A DNA stretch of 64,000 nt from Serilophus lunatus (GCA_013399895.1 VXBA01003224.1:112313-176312); one strand, 5' to 3'; shown: positions 1 through 13,580, numbered from the stretch's first letter. Made by a program: numbers and translations. Notes: a model not told the origin generated them from the sequence alone.

Positions 1-326
1 AGAACCCCCTAGGACCGCCCCCTCCCCTCAAAAAGACCCAGCACTCCCTCCAAACCCCAACACTATCTTAGTTAAAAAAAGGAATGTTGACATTCATTTG
101 CAATATTTTAGTACCATTCAGTGAAATCACAGGATTTTTTCTTTTAGTTGGTTTGAGGTTTGGTGAAATGAATTTATGCAGCATTTTTCTTCACAATACC
201 ACTATATGTTATCAAACTGCCACTCAAACTTTTAAATCTGAATACCCTCCAGCTCAACATAGACAGGTTTGTGGATGGAAATTGAGCTGTTAGGAATGTT
301 GCTCATCATTGTTTTCTGGGTTATAT
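1..326. other. Unassigned sequence left of the CR1
   Basis: This stretch opens with C- and A-rich sequence (1-85) and then becomes ordinary AT-rich sequence. I see no gene, RNA or recognisable repeat. The window edge may cut an element here. Confidence 0.5.
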
Positions 327-639
327 CACAGAGTCATAGAATTAACTAGATTGGAAAAAGCCACTAAGACCATCAAGCCCAACCTATTACCTAACACTCC
401 CTCACTGAATAAACCATGGCACTAAGTACCACATTCAGTCTCTTTTTAAATAACTCAATGGATGGAGACTCAACTACCTCCTTTGGCAGCACAATGGCCA
501 ATCATTCTTTCTGTGAAAAATCTTTTCTTAATGTCTAGCCTGACCCTCCCCTGGTGCAGTTTAAGACTGTGTCCTCTCCTTCTGTCACTGGTTGCCTGGG
601 AGAAGAGACTGATCCTCACCAGGCTTCAGCATCCTATCA

Positions 640-1687
640 GGTAGTTGTAGAGAGTGATAAGGTCTCCCTTGAGTCTCCTCCAGGCTAAAAGACCCTAGCT
701 CCACCAGCCACTCTTCATAAGGCTTGTCTTCCAGCCTTATTCGACATGTTTGAGCATCTCAACACCTTTCTTAAACTAAGGGGCCAAGAGCTGGACACAG
801 TACTCGAGGTGCGGCCTAACCAGGGCTGAGTAGAGGGGAAGAATGACTTCTCTGGTCTTGCTGACCACACTGTTCCTGATACAGGCCAGGAAGCCATTTG
901 ACTTCAAAGTCAATCTGCTGGCTCATGTTCAGCTGGCTTCAACAAGTATTCCAAGATCTCTTTCTGCCTGGTCACTCTCCAGCCACTCTGTCCCCAGCTT
1001 ATAGCACTGAAGGGACTTGTTGTGGCTGAAGTGTAGGACCTGGAATTTGGACTTGTTAAATCTCATACTGCTGGATACAGACCATCTATTCAGCTTGTCA
1101 GGGTCCCTCTGCAGAGCCCTCCTATCCTCTAACATATCAACACCTGCTCCCCACTTGGTGTCATCTGCAAACTTACTAATGGTGGACTCAGTCCTCTCAT
1201 CCAGATCATCAATAAAGATATTAAACAGGACTGGGCACAACACTGATCTCTGGGGAATGATGGGCCACCAACTGGATGTGGTACCATTCACCACCACTCT
1301 CTGGGCCCAGCCATCCAGATAGTCCTTATCCCAAAGCAGAGTGCACCTGTCCAAGCTGTGGGCTGCCTGCTTTTCCAGGAGTTTGCTATGGGAGATGGTG
1401 TTAAAGGCTTTGCTGAAGTCAAGTTAGACTACATCCACAGCTTTCCCCACATCCATGAGGCAGGTCACCTGGTCATAAAAGGAGCTCAGGTTGGTCAGGC
1501 AGGATGTGCCCCTCCTAAATCCATGTTGCATGGGGCTGATCCCTTGGCCATCTTGTAGGTGTTGTGTGATTGTACTCAAGATGATCAGTTCTGTTATCTT
1601 GCTTGGCACCATGGACAGGCTGACAGGTCTGTAATTTCCTGGGTCCTCCTTCTTGCCATTCTTGTGGGTGGTCATCACACTGGCCAA
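640..1687 (-). pseudogene. CR1 ORF2 remnant: reverse transcriptase and C-terminus
   Basis: This is the polymerase half of CR1 ORF2. Frame 1687-1424 has NYRPVSL, HGFRRGTSCLTNL and GKAVDVV. Frame 1354-929 has VLFNIFIDDLD and the active-site block SKFADDTK, then MRFNKSKFQVLH. A Cys replaces the usual Gly in VLCPVLFN. After 929 the frame is lost, but 640-900 still shows the CR1 C-terminal text (a KPYEEWLVELGSFSLEE block near 690-740). The RT blocks are in a different phase from the endonuclease. By family knowledge, about 60-70 codons normally found between VREQ and the WKLASVM block are absent, indicating a deletion at about 1697-1712. Confidence 0.88.
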
Positions 1688-1698
1688 CTTCCAGTCAT

Positions 1699-2757
1699 CT
1701 ACTGCTCTCTGACCCCTTCTACCAGCTCAGGAGGCCAGTTGTCCTGAGAACAACCTGTCTTACTGTTGAAAATTGAGGTAAAGAAGTTGCCAAGTACCTC
1801 TGCCTTTTCCTCATCTTTAGTTACTTTTCCCCCCTTGGTTCTTTCAAAAACTTCTTGCCCATCCAGGCCTGTCATCTTCCCCATCAGCTCATCTTTTGGC
1901 ACATCAGTACAGGCTGCTCCTGCGCCTTCAAGATTTCTTTCTTGAAGTACGTCCATCCTTCTTTGACTCGTTTGTTTTTAAGTGCTGTTTCCCAAGATAC
2001 TCTTCAAGTTAGTCCCTTGAATAAGCCAAAGTCCATCCTCCGGAAGGCCATTGTAGAAGGTTTGTTGATGTCCCTCCTTGTTTCACTGGATATTGAAAAC
2101 TCTATTTAATAATTTCATGGTCACTGTACCCCAGATGGCCTCCACCACCACATCCCCCACCATCCCTTGTCTATTTGTGAACAGTAGGTCCATCAGAGCC
2201 TCACCCTGGTAGGTTCACACACCAGCTGTGCCAAGAAGGTGTTCTCTATACACTCTAAAAATCTTCTAGACTGCCTTCTCTCTGCTGAGTTCCTAACAGA
2301 TACCTGGTTGAAGCAGATTAAAATCTCCTACAAGAACAAAGGCTGGCAATCTTAAAATATCCTCCAGCTGCTTATAACTTATTGCATCTATGTCTTCATC
2401 CTGGTTGTGTGGTTTATAACAGACTCCAAACAGGATGTCAGTCTTGTTGGCCTTCTCTCTGGTTCTTACCCATAAGGCACTCAACCCAATTGTCATTAAT
2501 CTCAAGCTCTATGGCATCAAGGGCCTCCCTAATGTACAGGGTCACCCCTCCATCCTTCTCTCTCTTCTGTCTCTCCTGCAGAGCTTGTAGCCATCCATTG
2601 CAGTGCTCCAGTCATGTGAGTCATCCCACCACATTTCTGTGATGGTGACTGCATCATAGCTTTCCTGCTGTACCATGTACTTCTTCTGGGCTGCTGACTT
2701 CACTCCTGACTCTGGGTTGCCACACTTGGGCTTATCTCTAGGGGGGTCTGGTTTCAT
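1699..2757 (-). pseudogene. CR1 ORF2 remnant: endonuclease domain and linker
   Basis: The N-terminal part of CR1 ORF2 is an APE-type endonuclease that nicks target DNA. Frame 2757-2542 contains the block VTITEMWWDDSHDW, typical of CR1 endonuclease. Frame 2505-2293, in the same reading phase, carries FGVCYKPHNQDED and the conserved VLVGDFN motif. Frame 1956-1699, still the same phase, gives the linker between endonuclease and reverse transcriptase (LGNFFTSIFNSK), ending at VREQ. Stop codons interrupt the frame between these blocks, so no full domain can be made. The next block downstream joins in a different phase (see the RT entry). Confidence 0.88.
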
Positions 2758-2775
2758 CCCTTTCCCCCTTCAAAG

Positions 2776-3800
2776 CTAATTTAAAGCCCACTCAATGAGC
2801 CCTGCCAACTCATGGGCTAGAATCCTTTTTCCCTTTTTAGATAGATGAAGCCCATTTGGATTTAGCAGGCCAGGTGCAGTAAAAGTTGCTCCATGACTGA
2901 AAAACTCAAAATTCTGCTGATGGAACCAGCCTTTGAGCCATTCAATGATAATGTGGGTTCTCCTGTTTCTTTCAGTATTCATCCCTGTCACTGAAAGAAC
3001 TGAGTAGAACATACCCAAGCTCCTGCTCCATCAACCAATTGATCCAGAGCCCTCAATTCCTTTTCAAGGTAATTTCAATTACCCTGGTGCCCTTCTTGTC
3101 AGCCTTATCACTGCTGGCCTGGACAACCAGCAGTGAGTAATAATCACAGGGCTGACTTAGCTCAGGTAGTCTCCTGGTGATCCTGTACCCAGGTCCCAGG
3201 GAAGCAGTAGACTTCCCTGTGGGATGGCCCAGGCGACATAAGGGGCCCCTGCTCCCCACAGAAAAGAGTAATCTACTACAACTAACCATTTTTCCTGACT
3301 GAGAGATGAAGTATAACTGAGAAATTCTCCAGACAAATTATTTTCTTCAGTTTAATTTACCTGATCCTCTGGATCCAGGGCCTTGTATCTGTTCTGAAGT
3401 GACACCTGGAATGGTGGTAGATGACAGGAGGGAATTTTATTACCTCCCTGAGAACGGATCCATTTCCATGCTCCCTCATGTATTAGGTCTCCTCCTCCTT
3501 CCTGGTGGTAAGAGGCATGGGGCTCCTCTGACTCCTGGTGAGCGTCTCTCAGAGGTAGAAGGGTGCAACTCCACCAATCTATGTCCCTTTCACTTTCCCA
3601 AATGCTCCTTAGTCATTCTACTTGTTCCTTAAGCTCTGCCACCATACAGAGCAGATCATTCACCTGTTGCATGCAAGTGTTTTTTGTGCTATCCTCTGGT
3701 ACTACCAGCAGGCTCAGACATTCCCTGCAGTCTGGGGTCTGGAAAGCTGCATCCTTCAGAGGGGGGGTTCTCTTTGTGTCAATACACTTTTGTTAGCAAT
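2776..3800 (-). pseudogene. CR1 ORF1 remnant (coiled-coil and esterase-like regions)
   Basis: In intact CR1, ORF1 encodes a nucleic-acid-binding protein that in many copies carries a GDSL/SGNH esterase domain. Here, about 3560-3790 on the minus strand translates to CR1-like ORF1 text with VAELKEQVE and SERDIDWW, in the predicted coiled-coil part. The frame 3018-2776 gives the C-terminal esterase-like end, with NGLHLSKKGKRILAHELAGL followed by a stop close to the start of the endonuclease ORF. Position 3053-3289 lies in a different frame, so at least one frameshift separates the pieces. In-frame stops are present. The residue before GLHLS is Asn, where an Asp would be expected for the esterase dyad; this is judged from family knowledge without an alignment. 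Confidence 0.75.
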
Positions 3801-4050
3801 GGTTCTTGATCACTTGAAAACCATCAAGCTAGTTGGAAGCTGAGGGAAGGGTGGAGTGAAAAAAATAAAAATTGCACACCCCATCACCCAGAGGGTGGCT
3901 GCAACCCTACCTGCTTGCCCTGACTGTGTGAACTGTTGTGCCATACTCCTGTTTGCCCTCTCCGGGTCACTTGTGCTCCCTAGAGCCTTTTCTAAATATC
4001 CTCCAACAGCCTAGAGATGGTCCCTCCCTTCACCTTCGTGACTGGCAGGA

Positions 4051-7000
4051 TTTATATTCTCTACCTTCTTTTTTCTGTATTCTTTCTGTCTCTTCTCGGA
4101 TATTTCAGACCATAAAACAGCTAATGTAGGAAAATTAAGTATAAAAAAATGAGGCAATGTGTAAGTTTATGAAATTTTGGTTTTTGCATAACCTTTGATA
4201 GGTATGTCAATGTCTGCAATTATGAAATGTATTTTTAAATAGCAAAACGAAATGCATGTATGTGCTACTGAATCAACAGAAAATGTTGAATTATATTCTA
4301 CTTGATACAGTTGCACATTCTTTTATTCTATAATATTAAAGCAACTTGGACTGCTGTTGATTTGTAGATTTTCTGAAAACCTTTTTTGCCATACACTGTT
4401 GCTGCCACTCCCTGCCACTCCAAATGATTAACACCTTTAAAATGAGTGAGATTTAATCAGTTATCACTTCAAATATCATTGTGGAAAAAAATAAAAAGAA
4501 TTGAAACAGCCCCAAGACCCCCAAATGTCTCATACCATAAAAATATTAACACTTTAGGAAAAAAAGACTATTTTCCACATTAACCATCTCATAGTGTATG
4601 AAGAAAAAGAGAGAATAATCTGGACTGCAGTAATGAAAGGCAAGATCATGTAGAGACAGATTTGTTTGCAAAACTACAGTGGGCCCTCAGGTGCAGAAAG
4701 TGGGAGAAATTTTCTCACTCTGTCTTTTTTTTTTTTTTTTAATATATATATATTATCCTGATAAAACTTTATTTTAATTTAATCTGTATCCCCTGCAATT
4801 AGAGTAGCAACATCAATTATTGATGGCTGGTATCTGCTGTTTCAAGGTGTCTTGAAAACCAGAGCAGAAGATGACATGCAAACAGAACTTACCATGCCAG
4901 CGTGCCCAGCTAATGAAACATTAGCCAGTTTTTTTAGGATACTTATGCATTAGAAAGACTGAATGGCTGGTACAGAGATGAAAATTTCCTGTTGCAACAG
5001 GGAAAAAAAGGGGCTCCTGATGTATAAATATAAATCATGAAGTACTGAATTTAACTGACTACATGCAGTGTTAGATGTCAGGCGTACCAGGAGATTTAAG
5101 CTAAATTCTTTGGCTAGTGACAATACTTTTTAATTAAAATGTTTTTCCTTCAGCTCTTAAACTCTCTTATTGTAAATATTCTGATGGCTCTGTCATGGCG
5201 ATTGTCCACCTGAATGAAGCTGGGACTAATGAGGTCTTGATGCTACACTTAGGCAAGGTTTGAATTAACAGATGTGTCAGGTCCTTAATACTTTATCTTT
5301 AAGCATTTTCTCTCCTCTGTGATTCTTCCCTTTATTTCTAATTTCAAAATTGGTTACATTGAACGCAGGTTCCTTCACTTTGTTACAATGAAAATCTTTG
5401 TTATAAAGATAAATGGAAGTAGTATTTTTTTTAACCTTGTGATGTTTCAGTGCATGCTGTTTGCACTATGAAATAGTAAATAATATCTCAAAAGATTTCT
5501 TCTTAAGTTCTGGGAAGGCAATAAAATTACAGTCAAGAAGAATTTTTTTTTTTTTTTTAGTGTTCTTTTCCTCTGGTGCTAACCCGTTATTAGTTCAAAC
5601 TTGTGTCTGCCAAACCCTGTAGAACAAAATTTTTGAAGTAGCATCTGTCTCTTCTAACAACTTCTGTGGATTGCTGTGGGAAAGAAATTCCTTTTGACTT
5701 GCCTTCAGTTCCAAAGGTATTTGTGCGTTCTTTTCTACTAAGAATGAGTCTGCAAAAGATCTATATGCAAGCTTTTTTACGATAGACAAGAAAGGTTTAC
5801 CTGAGGCATAGTCTCCTTGTAGTATAAGCAAATCAATGCTGTACCCTTGGAGTCATCCAAATCCCAGAATGTCACTCTTTTATAAACTCATAAACTGCAG
5901 AAAAGCACTGCATCTTTTTTTTTATTATTTTTTTTTCTATGCACTGGAATAATGTTTTGTTCTATAGATCAAAATGAAGCTGCCTAACAATGAGGCTAGC
6001 CTAAGGTTTCTGGTAAAGTTTTTTTCGCTCTTATTCAGCTAGTTCATTGGCAGGATACCCTCAGTTTTTGATGGTCTTTACATTATTACCTTATTTTTTT
6101 TCTCCTCCATATAGTGGCTGAAATTCATCTTTATGAAACTTCACTGACACTTGTGGAATTTCACATTTAAAAAAATAATTTAAGGTTAACTGAAATATTA
6201 TTATGTATTATATATGATTGGAAATGCCAAAGGAACTTCTGTTTTCTGGGGTTAGCTGTCATATTCCACTGTGTCCTTGGCACACAACAATATCAATGGG
6301 TTTCAGCTCCTAAATAGTATGATTGCTTCCTGACTCTCTAAGGCTTGCTTCCTACAGAAATTGGAAATACTAGGACAGTCACAGATGGTTTCAGCTGATG
6401 GTTCTGTAAAGCCCTGAATCCATGTCTTCTAAGTACCAATGAAGCAGCTCTTCAGTTTTCTGTTCAGCCAGCTTCTGTCAGTCTGATTGTCTGTACAAGG
6501 AAGCCCATGTCTGGCTAATGGACCTGAAACATATGACAGATGTGAGATGACCCCATGTAATTTTGTTCTTGCCGCAGCTGAGTGGCAGTTTCAGTCAATT
6601 TTGTGAGTTTAGTTTTTGCATTCTTATTTTGAGCATGATGTGATTTTTTTATCTGTAGGTGGCCATAGTGTTGCAAGGCAAATTGCTAATTACATGTAGC
6701 TTTTCAATTCAGCATTTAAGTGCTCACTAGATAGTATTTGAAAAATTGGCAATTTTTACAGCTAAGCCATAAGAATTTTCAAGGTCTTCTAACAGAGGAG
6801 TTAGTTCATTTACTTACACCCTGTAGCAGTAGACCACAATTAGACAGGTGACATACTTGGGTTTGCATGTGGTACTGACCAGCAGAATTTCTCAGTGTTA
6901 CTGGATATCAATGCAGAACTTCAGCTGGCAGATCTATGGGCTGTTCTCACAATGAGGGCAATTTCTTTTCCCTGTGGTTTGTTAATAGTGTTATGCTTAT

Positions 7001-10000
7001 AAAGCCGAAAGCCTATTTGTCAGCCTTTCTGTTCTCTGGATAAATGAGAGTTATCGTGCTTTAATTGCTTCCTAGAGGTATTGCAACTAAAAACTTATTA
7101 CATGTTGCTTATCATGTCAGGAAACAGAAACTAAACCAACCAAGCCATTCTGAGGTTTGGAATACAAGAGAGGTGATACAATCTCTTGTTCCTTCTCTCT
7201 CTGGGGGAGAAAACTGCTTGTAGAGAACAATTTCTAGACTTCCTGTGAGGTCTTTCATATACAGAAATCTCTTAACCTGGACTAAGACAGAAGATGTTCT
7301 CAAATGAGGGTGTCAGAATATACTCCTTTCCCATCCAAGTCACTTCTTAGATTTGTGCAAAAGACACTGCTAGAAGGAAGCTTTGCACCTCACAGGTCCA
7401 TTTGCTGCTTAGGTGTTCCTGTTAGAAAATTGTTTATATGACTTTCTGCTCTGCTGGTGGTAAATCAGTGTGGCTTCAGGGTACACAGTAGAACCATGTT
7501 AGTTCATGTGAGATGAAGACTTTCTCTCTTTACATCAAGAAGGAAAGGGAAGTCCCTTTATGCTTTGTGGATGTTGCCATAACCATCTTTTATTTTGATA
7601 GTATCAGTTCTCTGCACCTTAATCTTGACAGAGGATCTTGCATCTGGTTGAATGACACTGATGAGTGCTATCTTGTGAGTTGCTGCTACTACTGCTCTGT
7701 GATTTGTCTAGGAAACAGGACTATAAGGACTGTTAACAAACCTGTGCAGCTGATTTCCCTGCTGCACAGACCCATCTCTGACAACTTTATTTTTTTTCCC
7801 CACTCTAGATAATTCCCCACTCTTCAGAAGATTTGACAAAACAGATAATATTTGTCCTACCACCATTTTTTTATTTAGCTGTGTGCCCAAAGCCTGTGAA
7901 TTATGATCTTTTGACAGATGAAAAGTGTCTCAAGTTTATTTTTGTACCTCCACAATTATTATCATTATCTGATGGCTGAAAAGGAGAAAAAAACTTCTAG
8001 TGAATACTTTCATTAGGCTAAGTATGTTTGTAGACAGTCCTTGATACCTTATTATTGTTGTGACCAAGTACCTCAGTTATTAAGGTTCGATTTTTGCAGT
8101 ACTCTTAAGAAATTTTTTTAATTTCATTTTTACAGGTAGCAAAAGAGAGCCAATTTATGGCTTACAAAAAGCCAAAGAAGTTAAAAATGGAGCTACAGAA
8201 AGGCTGTCCATCTTTGGACTAAGGTTTATTATTTTTCTCTTTACCATGTGCAGGAGGATGATGGACATTGAGAGTTATGCTTAGGATGGGGGGCTGCAGG
8301 CACAGCCTGCTCAGTCTCCAGGATGGTGCTAGGAATTTATATAGGGTTGTGAATGGCCAGGTAGTTTCAGAGGCTGCTGCCAGCTGTTATGCAGAAAACT
8401 TCTTCTGGAGCCCAGAGCCTGCAGGCTCTCTTGCAGGCTTACGTGCACAAGCAGTCATTAAGTTGGCATTTATTGCAGATACCCAGTTAGATACAGAATC
8501 AGGAATGCGATGTCACTTGAATTCATACGGTCAAAATGCATCTACTATGCTACCCCTTTGGTCTGGTGGCAGTTCCTGATATTCTTAAATTCCATTGAGC
8601 ACTGATTGTCCCCCTTTGGTATGTGACAGCTGTCATCAGGTTACAGTGGTCCTGACACTGCAACTTGGTTATTCTCCCATCAGAAAAGCCTTTGTCCTTC
8701 TCACATGAGCAGAATGGTATCTCAGATCTACTTTCTCCTTCACATATACCATAGAAGAATGGAGGAGTACAGGTAACATCACTGCTGTTGCCTCAATCCT
8801 TGGAAGGTCCTGAGCAGCCTCGTCCCAGGCAGTCTTTGAGACTTCTGATGCACTTTGTCAACATGAATTACTGAAAAATTTAAGTCTAGACCATTTAAAT
8901 TATGCTGTAGTATATCTCATATTTAACATTGCACAGTGCTGAGAACTAAAAGAAGATTATGCAACCTCATTTCCTCCACAATGTTTTGCTGTTAATGAGT
9001 TTAACATCACTACTTAATACAGTCTTGTTTGGTTGCCATTAGAGATGTGACATTAGTTCAGAGTTAGGAACTCTTATTTTGTCTGTCTCATGGGTTAACT
9101 GCCTGATTACAGATAGAAATTTTAAGTCCAGCTGATTCTTCAAGATAATTAATTGAATTACTTAATCAGGATTAACTGTGCCAAAATATTATACAGCCAG
9201 CTTGGTCCACTGTCAAAAATACAATACTTATGTAACACTTCATGAAACTCTGTTTTTTCAAACATTAAAAATTATGCAAATATAAATAAAAATAATATGC
9301 CAAAGGAAATATTTTAAAACTGGTTTTAGCGTTTACTGTGCAAGAAGTTCAAGAAAAATACTTGATATTTTCTATTACTAGTTGTACTAGAAAAGAAGAG
9401 GAAGACAGAATCTGGTGGATAATATAGGGGAAAAATATGATGGAAATTTCTAGTTATGAAAAAAAAGAAAGAAAAGAAAGCTTTCATATTTGATCAATCT
9501 GTGTAATTTAGCCTCAGAGTGGAATTCCCTTAGTAAAGAGCAACTATTTTTTTGTTTCCTAAATAAAATATCTTTGATTTTTAAGTGCTCAAAGGGAGAA
9601 AATTTGTGTGTTTCATTTTTACATTTGTTTAAAAACAGATTTTTTGTATTTTTTCAATCCTTTTATTTTCTCTTTGGCCTATAGAGCTCTTTAATCTTCA
9701 GCCATTCAGGTGTGTACGAAAATATTCCCCTCAAGTATTTGTGAATATTTCAGTGACTTTTGGTAACTTTTTAAAATGTATTCTTTTTAAACTGATACTA
9801 ATTTTGCTCAGTCACTCTACATTCGTGTTTGGAGAAAAGTGTAAACTGAAATTTCACTACACTTCAGAGGAAACTCTCATACATGTTTGAGGCTCAATTT
9901 TAAGCCAACGAGAACAACAGCAAATGGGGTGGCCAACATTTTGGCTAAACCTACTCGGTTCAGCTGGGATCTAAACAGGGTTTTATCTTTCAGTTGACCA

Positions 10001-12562
10001 AAACATAGGAGAGATAAATCATGCCAAGTAATTTTTCCCAATAAGACTCTTGTTGTGTGCTTGTTATCAATACACAAATGTATTGAAAGTGGGGTTTGTT
10101 TTTAAATTAAGTTCATTTCTTTCTTAAGTATTGCCCCTCCCTTATGATGACAGCATGAGATGCAGAGTCTCCCAGTCTTGTGTGCATACAGTTTCTTTGA
10201 ACATGGATGAGTGATTTTTCCCCTACATCTCTTTTCTGCAGTCTTCCTTAAATAATTTTGCCTAATTTTAAATCTGAAGAGAGTAGTTTTCTTCATGAAA
10301 TATTGAGTCCTAAGGAGAGAGATGATATGTATTGTTTTGTTAGCACTGATAGCAATCTTTGTTGTTGCAAATTAATGCAGTTGGGCTCTCATATTAAAGT
10401 ATTCTTGGGGTCCCTGTGCTCTTACTGCTGGCTCTGGAGCCCCAAAGTGCAAAGCATCTTTACACTCAATGCTGAGGAGAGGAGTGTTATCAATATACAA
10501 GTCTTTCTTTTTTGCTTTCCGTGTATTTCCATCATCTACAGGAATGGCAGATTTCGATACTGTGTTTTTTTAAACAAGGAGGAAATGAACACAAGTAACT
10601 GCAGAAGTGTTAATAAAATTTAGAATAAGTTCTCACATATTGAAATAGACTCTTATCCTCCATCCTGGGCACTCTGTCCCACTCAGGTTTTGGAAAGCAG
10701 TCAGAAGAACTGAGCTTCAGATACCTAGTTGGCATCAAAGAGAGAGAGACTGGATCCACCATCCCTTACTACCTCTCCACACACCACCGAGTGTAAGTTT
10801 TTGAGGTGTAGGCTGCAGAGAAGTGGCTAGTCCAATGTGGTATTTCCAGTAATTGACACAAGCTAGAAGATTTCTTCAGATTTCTCTTGAAACACATGCA
10901 ACCAGACCAAAAGCAGCTTTGCTGACATAACTGGTTTCTTCATGAGCCAATTTCTTCACAAATGTTCCTGTTCAGATGTGAGTACAAACAAGATTTTCAT
11001 GAGCTATCTATATATTGAAAACCATCTGTGTATGAGAACACTATTTGTTGTAAACATCTAAGCCAATCCAAACCTGTGTGGTTCTGTAATAAGAGGCTGC
11101 TGCATGTCATAGCTGATTTACTTCGCTCTTTCCCAGTTTCAGGCTGTGAAACTAATCTGAGACAGGTTTGGGAATCTCCTGCCTTCCCACAAGTTCACTA
11201 GTCACTAGTTAAATCCTAGCCTCAAAGTTGGTATAAATTTTGCTTTGCATCTACACTAAATTTATCATGGTAGAGTCCAGCAAATGGCCTTGGCTGGACT
11301 TGAAATGGAATCATTACAAACTGGATTACAATGGTAGGTGGAAATGGTACCTAGCTTTTGGTTCTCACGGAAGGTTCCAATTCGCAACAGACTGATGTTA
11401 ATTCGAGGTGAGGTGCAGTTCTAGTGGAAAAAACAGTCCTCTGAGTAGTTTATGGCAAAGAGAATTATGTGATTATCCTGGATGTTGTGGAGCCATCTAA
11501 GTTCAAAGCTGATAATTTCGACAGAAAAGGTAAAAGTACTATCATCACTTTCTGATAAAGCACAATGCCCTTTGTATTAAGTAGAGTAATAAGAGGCATT
11601 TCTAGACCACTTAAATTAATAATATCATGCTATTTTAACTTTTATTCTGGCTTTTCCTTTCTAGATTATGGCTTTTAAATATTGGTAGATAAATACAACA
11701 TTTTCTTCAGAGACATATTTCTCTTCTTGAAACAGTTTGATTGCTCATCCAGTTTCCAATCTTTTGATACAGAATCTGCAAGGGTTTTTATTTTTTAATT
11801 AACTAAAATTTCTGCTATTACTCATAGTAAATTTGAGACATGGGAGAAAATATTTTCAGCATGAAGTTTCCAGTTCATACTAACTGCTTATAAAAAACAA
11901 TGCTTTTTTTTCTCAAGACAAAAAATCATAAAAATGAGATCCTTAACTATGGGGATTTCTGATGAAAAACAATTTAAAAATAAAGCAAGATGCTATCAAA
12001 ATTGAGTGTTTATACTATTTTCCCCCCAAGCACCTCCATATTTTTCACCTGGAATAAGTTGCAAAGGGAAACAAAAGAAAGGGTCAGCTTCTCAGCTGGT
12101 GTGAATCAGAGTCTTCAGTGTGTAAAACTCAAACTACTGCAAATTGCATAAGCAGATGATCTAGCTCAGTGTCCTCAGCTGCTCTAGCAGTTTTCACAAG
12201 GGTACAGACATTTTGATTATCTCCTACTGTTGGTAGGATGACTATTTACTGTGGTGCTGCTGGCTGACTACCATCAATGATTGCACTCCAAGAAAAGAGT
12301 CAGTGTTGTTCACAAGGGTGCCCTGTGCCAGAATAAAATTGACTGTGCCATGGTGCTCCTCATTCTTTCAAATGGGATACACAACTAGTCCGTTTAAAAA
12401 GGTATTTTGCCATTCTTAACATTTAAAATACTTCACTGATTTTTACCTGTGCTTAATGGTGATCCTGAAGATAGTCACAGAATTAGTTAAAACTTGTAAG
12501 TGGAAATTACTTGAAATATACTATCATGAATACTTGTTTACATTGTCTTATGTAGAAAATGG
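4051..12562. other. Unassigned AT-rich sequence, no gene seen
   Basis: About 8.5 kb of AT-rich sequence with only short open frames, none with recognisable domains, splice context or homology I can name. It holds a T-run followed by (AT)n at 4725-4755, other T-runs near 5547 and 5915, and a small perfect hairpin GCTAATG/CATTAGC at 4909-4925. The 103-codon frame at 8268-8579 has no family signature. Confidence 0.55.
4725..4755. repeat. Poly-T tract followed by (AT)n
   Basis: Sixteen T residues are followed directly by a short alternating AT tract. This is a simple repeat with no adjacent element that I can identify. Confidence 0.9.
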
Positions 12563-12576
12563 ATATTTGTGGAGGC

Positions 12577-12663
12577 TTGGGAGAGGGAGGTGGGTGGGTG
12601 CTGGGTCCTCTGGAGCGGAGGGTATTGGGGTTCTTAGTGGGAGGGGGAGGGAAAGGGAAAGGG
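12577..12663 (+). other. Two G-quadruplex-capable G-run clusters in the 5' end of LTR A
   Basis: 12577-12605 and about 12638-12663 each contain at least four runs of three or more G with short loops on the plus strand. Folding potential is inferred from the pattern only. Confidence 0.55.
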
Positions 12664-13526
12664 ATATTTCATTTGAAATGGTTTGCTGGCTCCCCATTCT
12701 GTTATAAATCCTGGGTTTTTTCCCTTAATAAACTTCCCTCGCTCTCCCCCTGGCACCTTGCTCTTCAGAGCTGGCCGGGGGAGAGGCGAGGGGGGTCGCC
12801 TCAGCTGTCTCCCCACAGTTTTCTTGGCAGAAACTTACCAAAACACAGTGGAGGAGCAGAGGTGGGAGTGGGGCCGCTGCCGGTGGCTGCGTCTGTGATC
12901 AGCACACGTGGCGGGTCTAGTTCCCGTGCGGACCCGGCTTGGCCGTGCAGGCAGCGGCGAAGATGTGGGTTCCCCTCGCGGCAGCTGCGGGCGGGAGGTG
13001 CTGGCTGGGGGTGGCTGCTGTTGCACATATGCCTTCCTGGTGGCGACTCTCGGTGGTGGTGGCCGCGCTGCTGCGGGATCGAGTCCCTCGCTGTCACGGA
13101 GCGGAGGCCAGCGCTGGCCGGTTGCTGCCCAGGGCGCGGTGCCGGCGCCAGGGAGAGAAAGTCTCTGTGCCGTTCCCTGCCTCTCCCTCAGGTGGCGGCC
13201 ACCCGATCCTGGGTGTCTGCGGTGGGCTCTGGCGGCGGTGGCCCGCTGCCGTGGCTGGTGGCTGGTGGTCGGCAGCAGCTTTGCTGGCCCTGCGCTGCTA
13301 CAGAAGTGCCCCAGTGGCCACGTCGGCCCCCCACGCTGCCACGAGGGAGCCTGGCAAGGGGTCCCGCGGTTGCAGCAGCCCCGGGAATGGCCCCTGCACG
13401 GTGGTGTGGGTGCAGTGGCTGCTCGGGTGGCTCCTGTGGCCCTGGGGCCTTGGGGACCCCTTTTTAGGGGTTCCCGTGGACAGTGGGTGCCCAGGAGAGG
13501 CAGCAGCCAGCCTGCGGCTGGTAAAA

Positions 13527-13580
13527 AACATGGCGCCAGGAAGCGGCAGGCTCACGATTTTGGTGGGAACCGCCATTTTG
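13527..13580 (+). promoter_or_regulatory. Two YY1-like motifs in LTR A
   Basis: AACATGGCGCC lies at 13527-13537, and the reverse-oriented CGCCATTTTG at 13571-13580. Both carry the ATGGCG core of the YY1 zinc-finger site. The second is kept at the matching place in C (44364-44374) and D (49140-49150). Binding is inferred from motif and conservation only. Confidence 0.4.

Larger units (their letters stand above)
327..4050 (-). mobile_element. Nearly full-length, inactive CR1 LINE (antisense)
   Basis: This is a non-LTR retrotransposon of the CR1 clade, the dominant LINE of birds. Reading the minus strand from about 4050 down to 327 gives the CR1 order: ORF1, endonuclease, reverse transcriptase, then a 3' end. 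At 327-342 lie two reverse-complement copies of the CR1 terminal octamer (CACAGAGT, CATAGAAT), followed by the usual CR1 3' tail words near 345-385. The right (5') edge is soft: ORF1-like sequence is clear to about 3800, 5'-UTR-like sequence fades out by 4050-4130, and no target duplication is expected. The span of about 3.7 kb is close to a complete element, whereas most avian copies are short 5' truncations. Stops, frameshifts and an internal deletion make it non-functional. Confidence 0.93.

Noticed and set aside
1017..1322. Plus-strand frames over the CR1
   Set aside because: They are shadows of the minus-strand reverse transcriptase remnant.
8268..8579. 103-codon frame as a possible host exon
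   Set aside because: No recognisable domain, no convincing flanking splice sites, and no neighbouring exon-like sequence.
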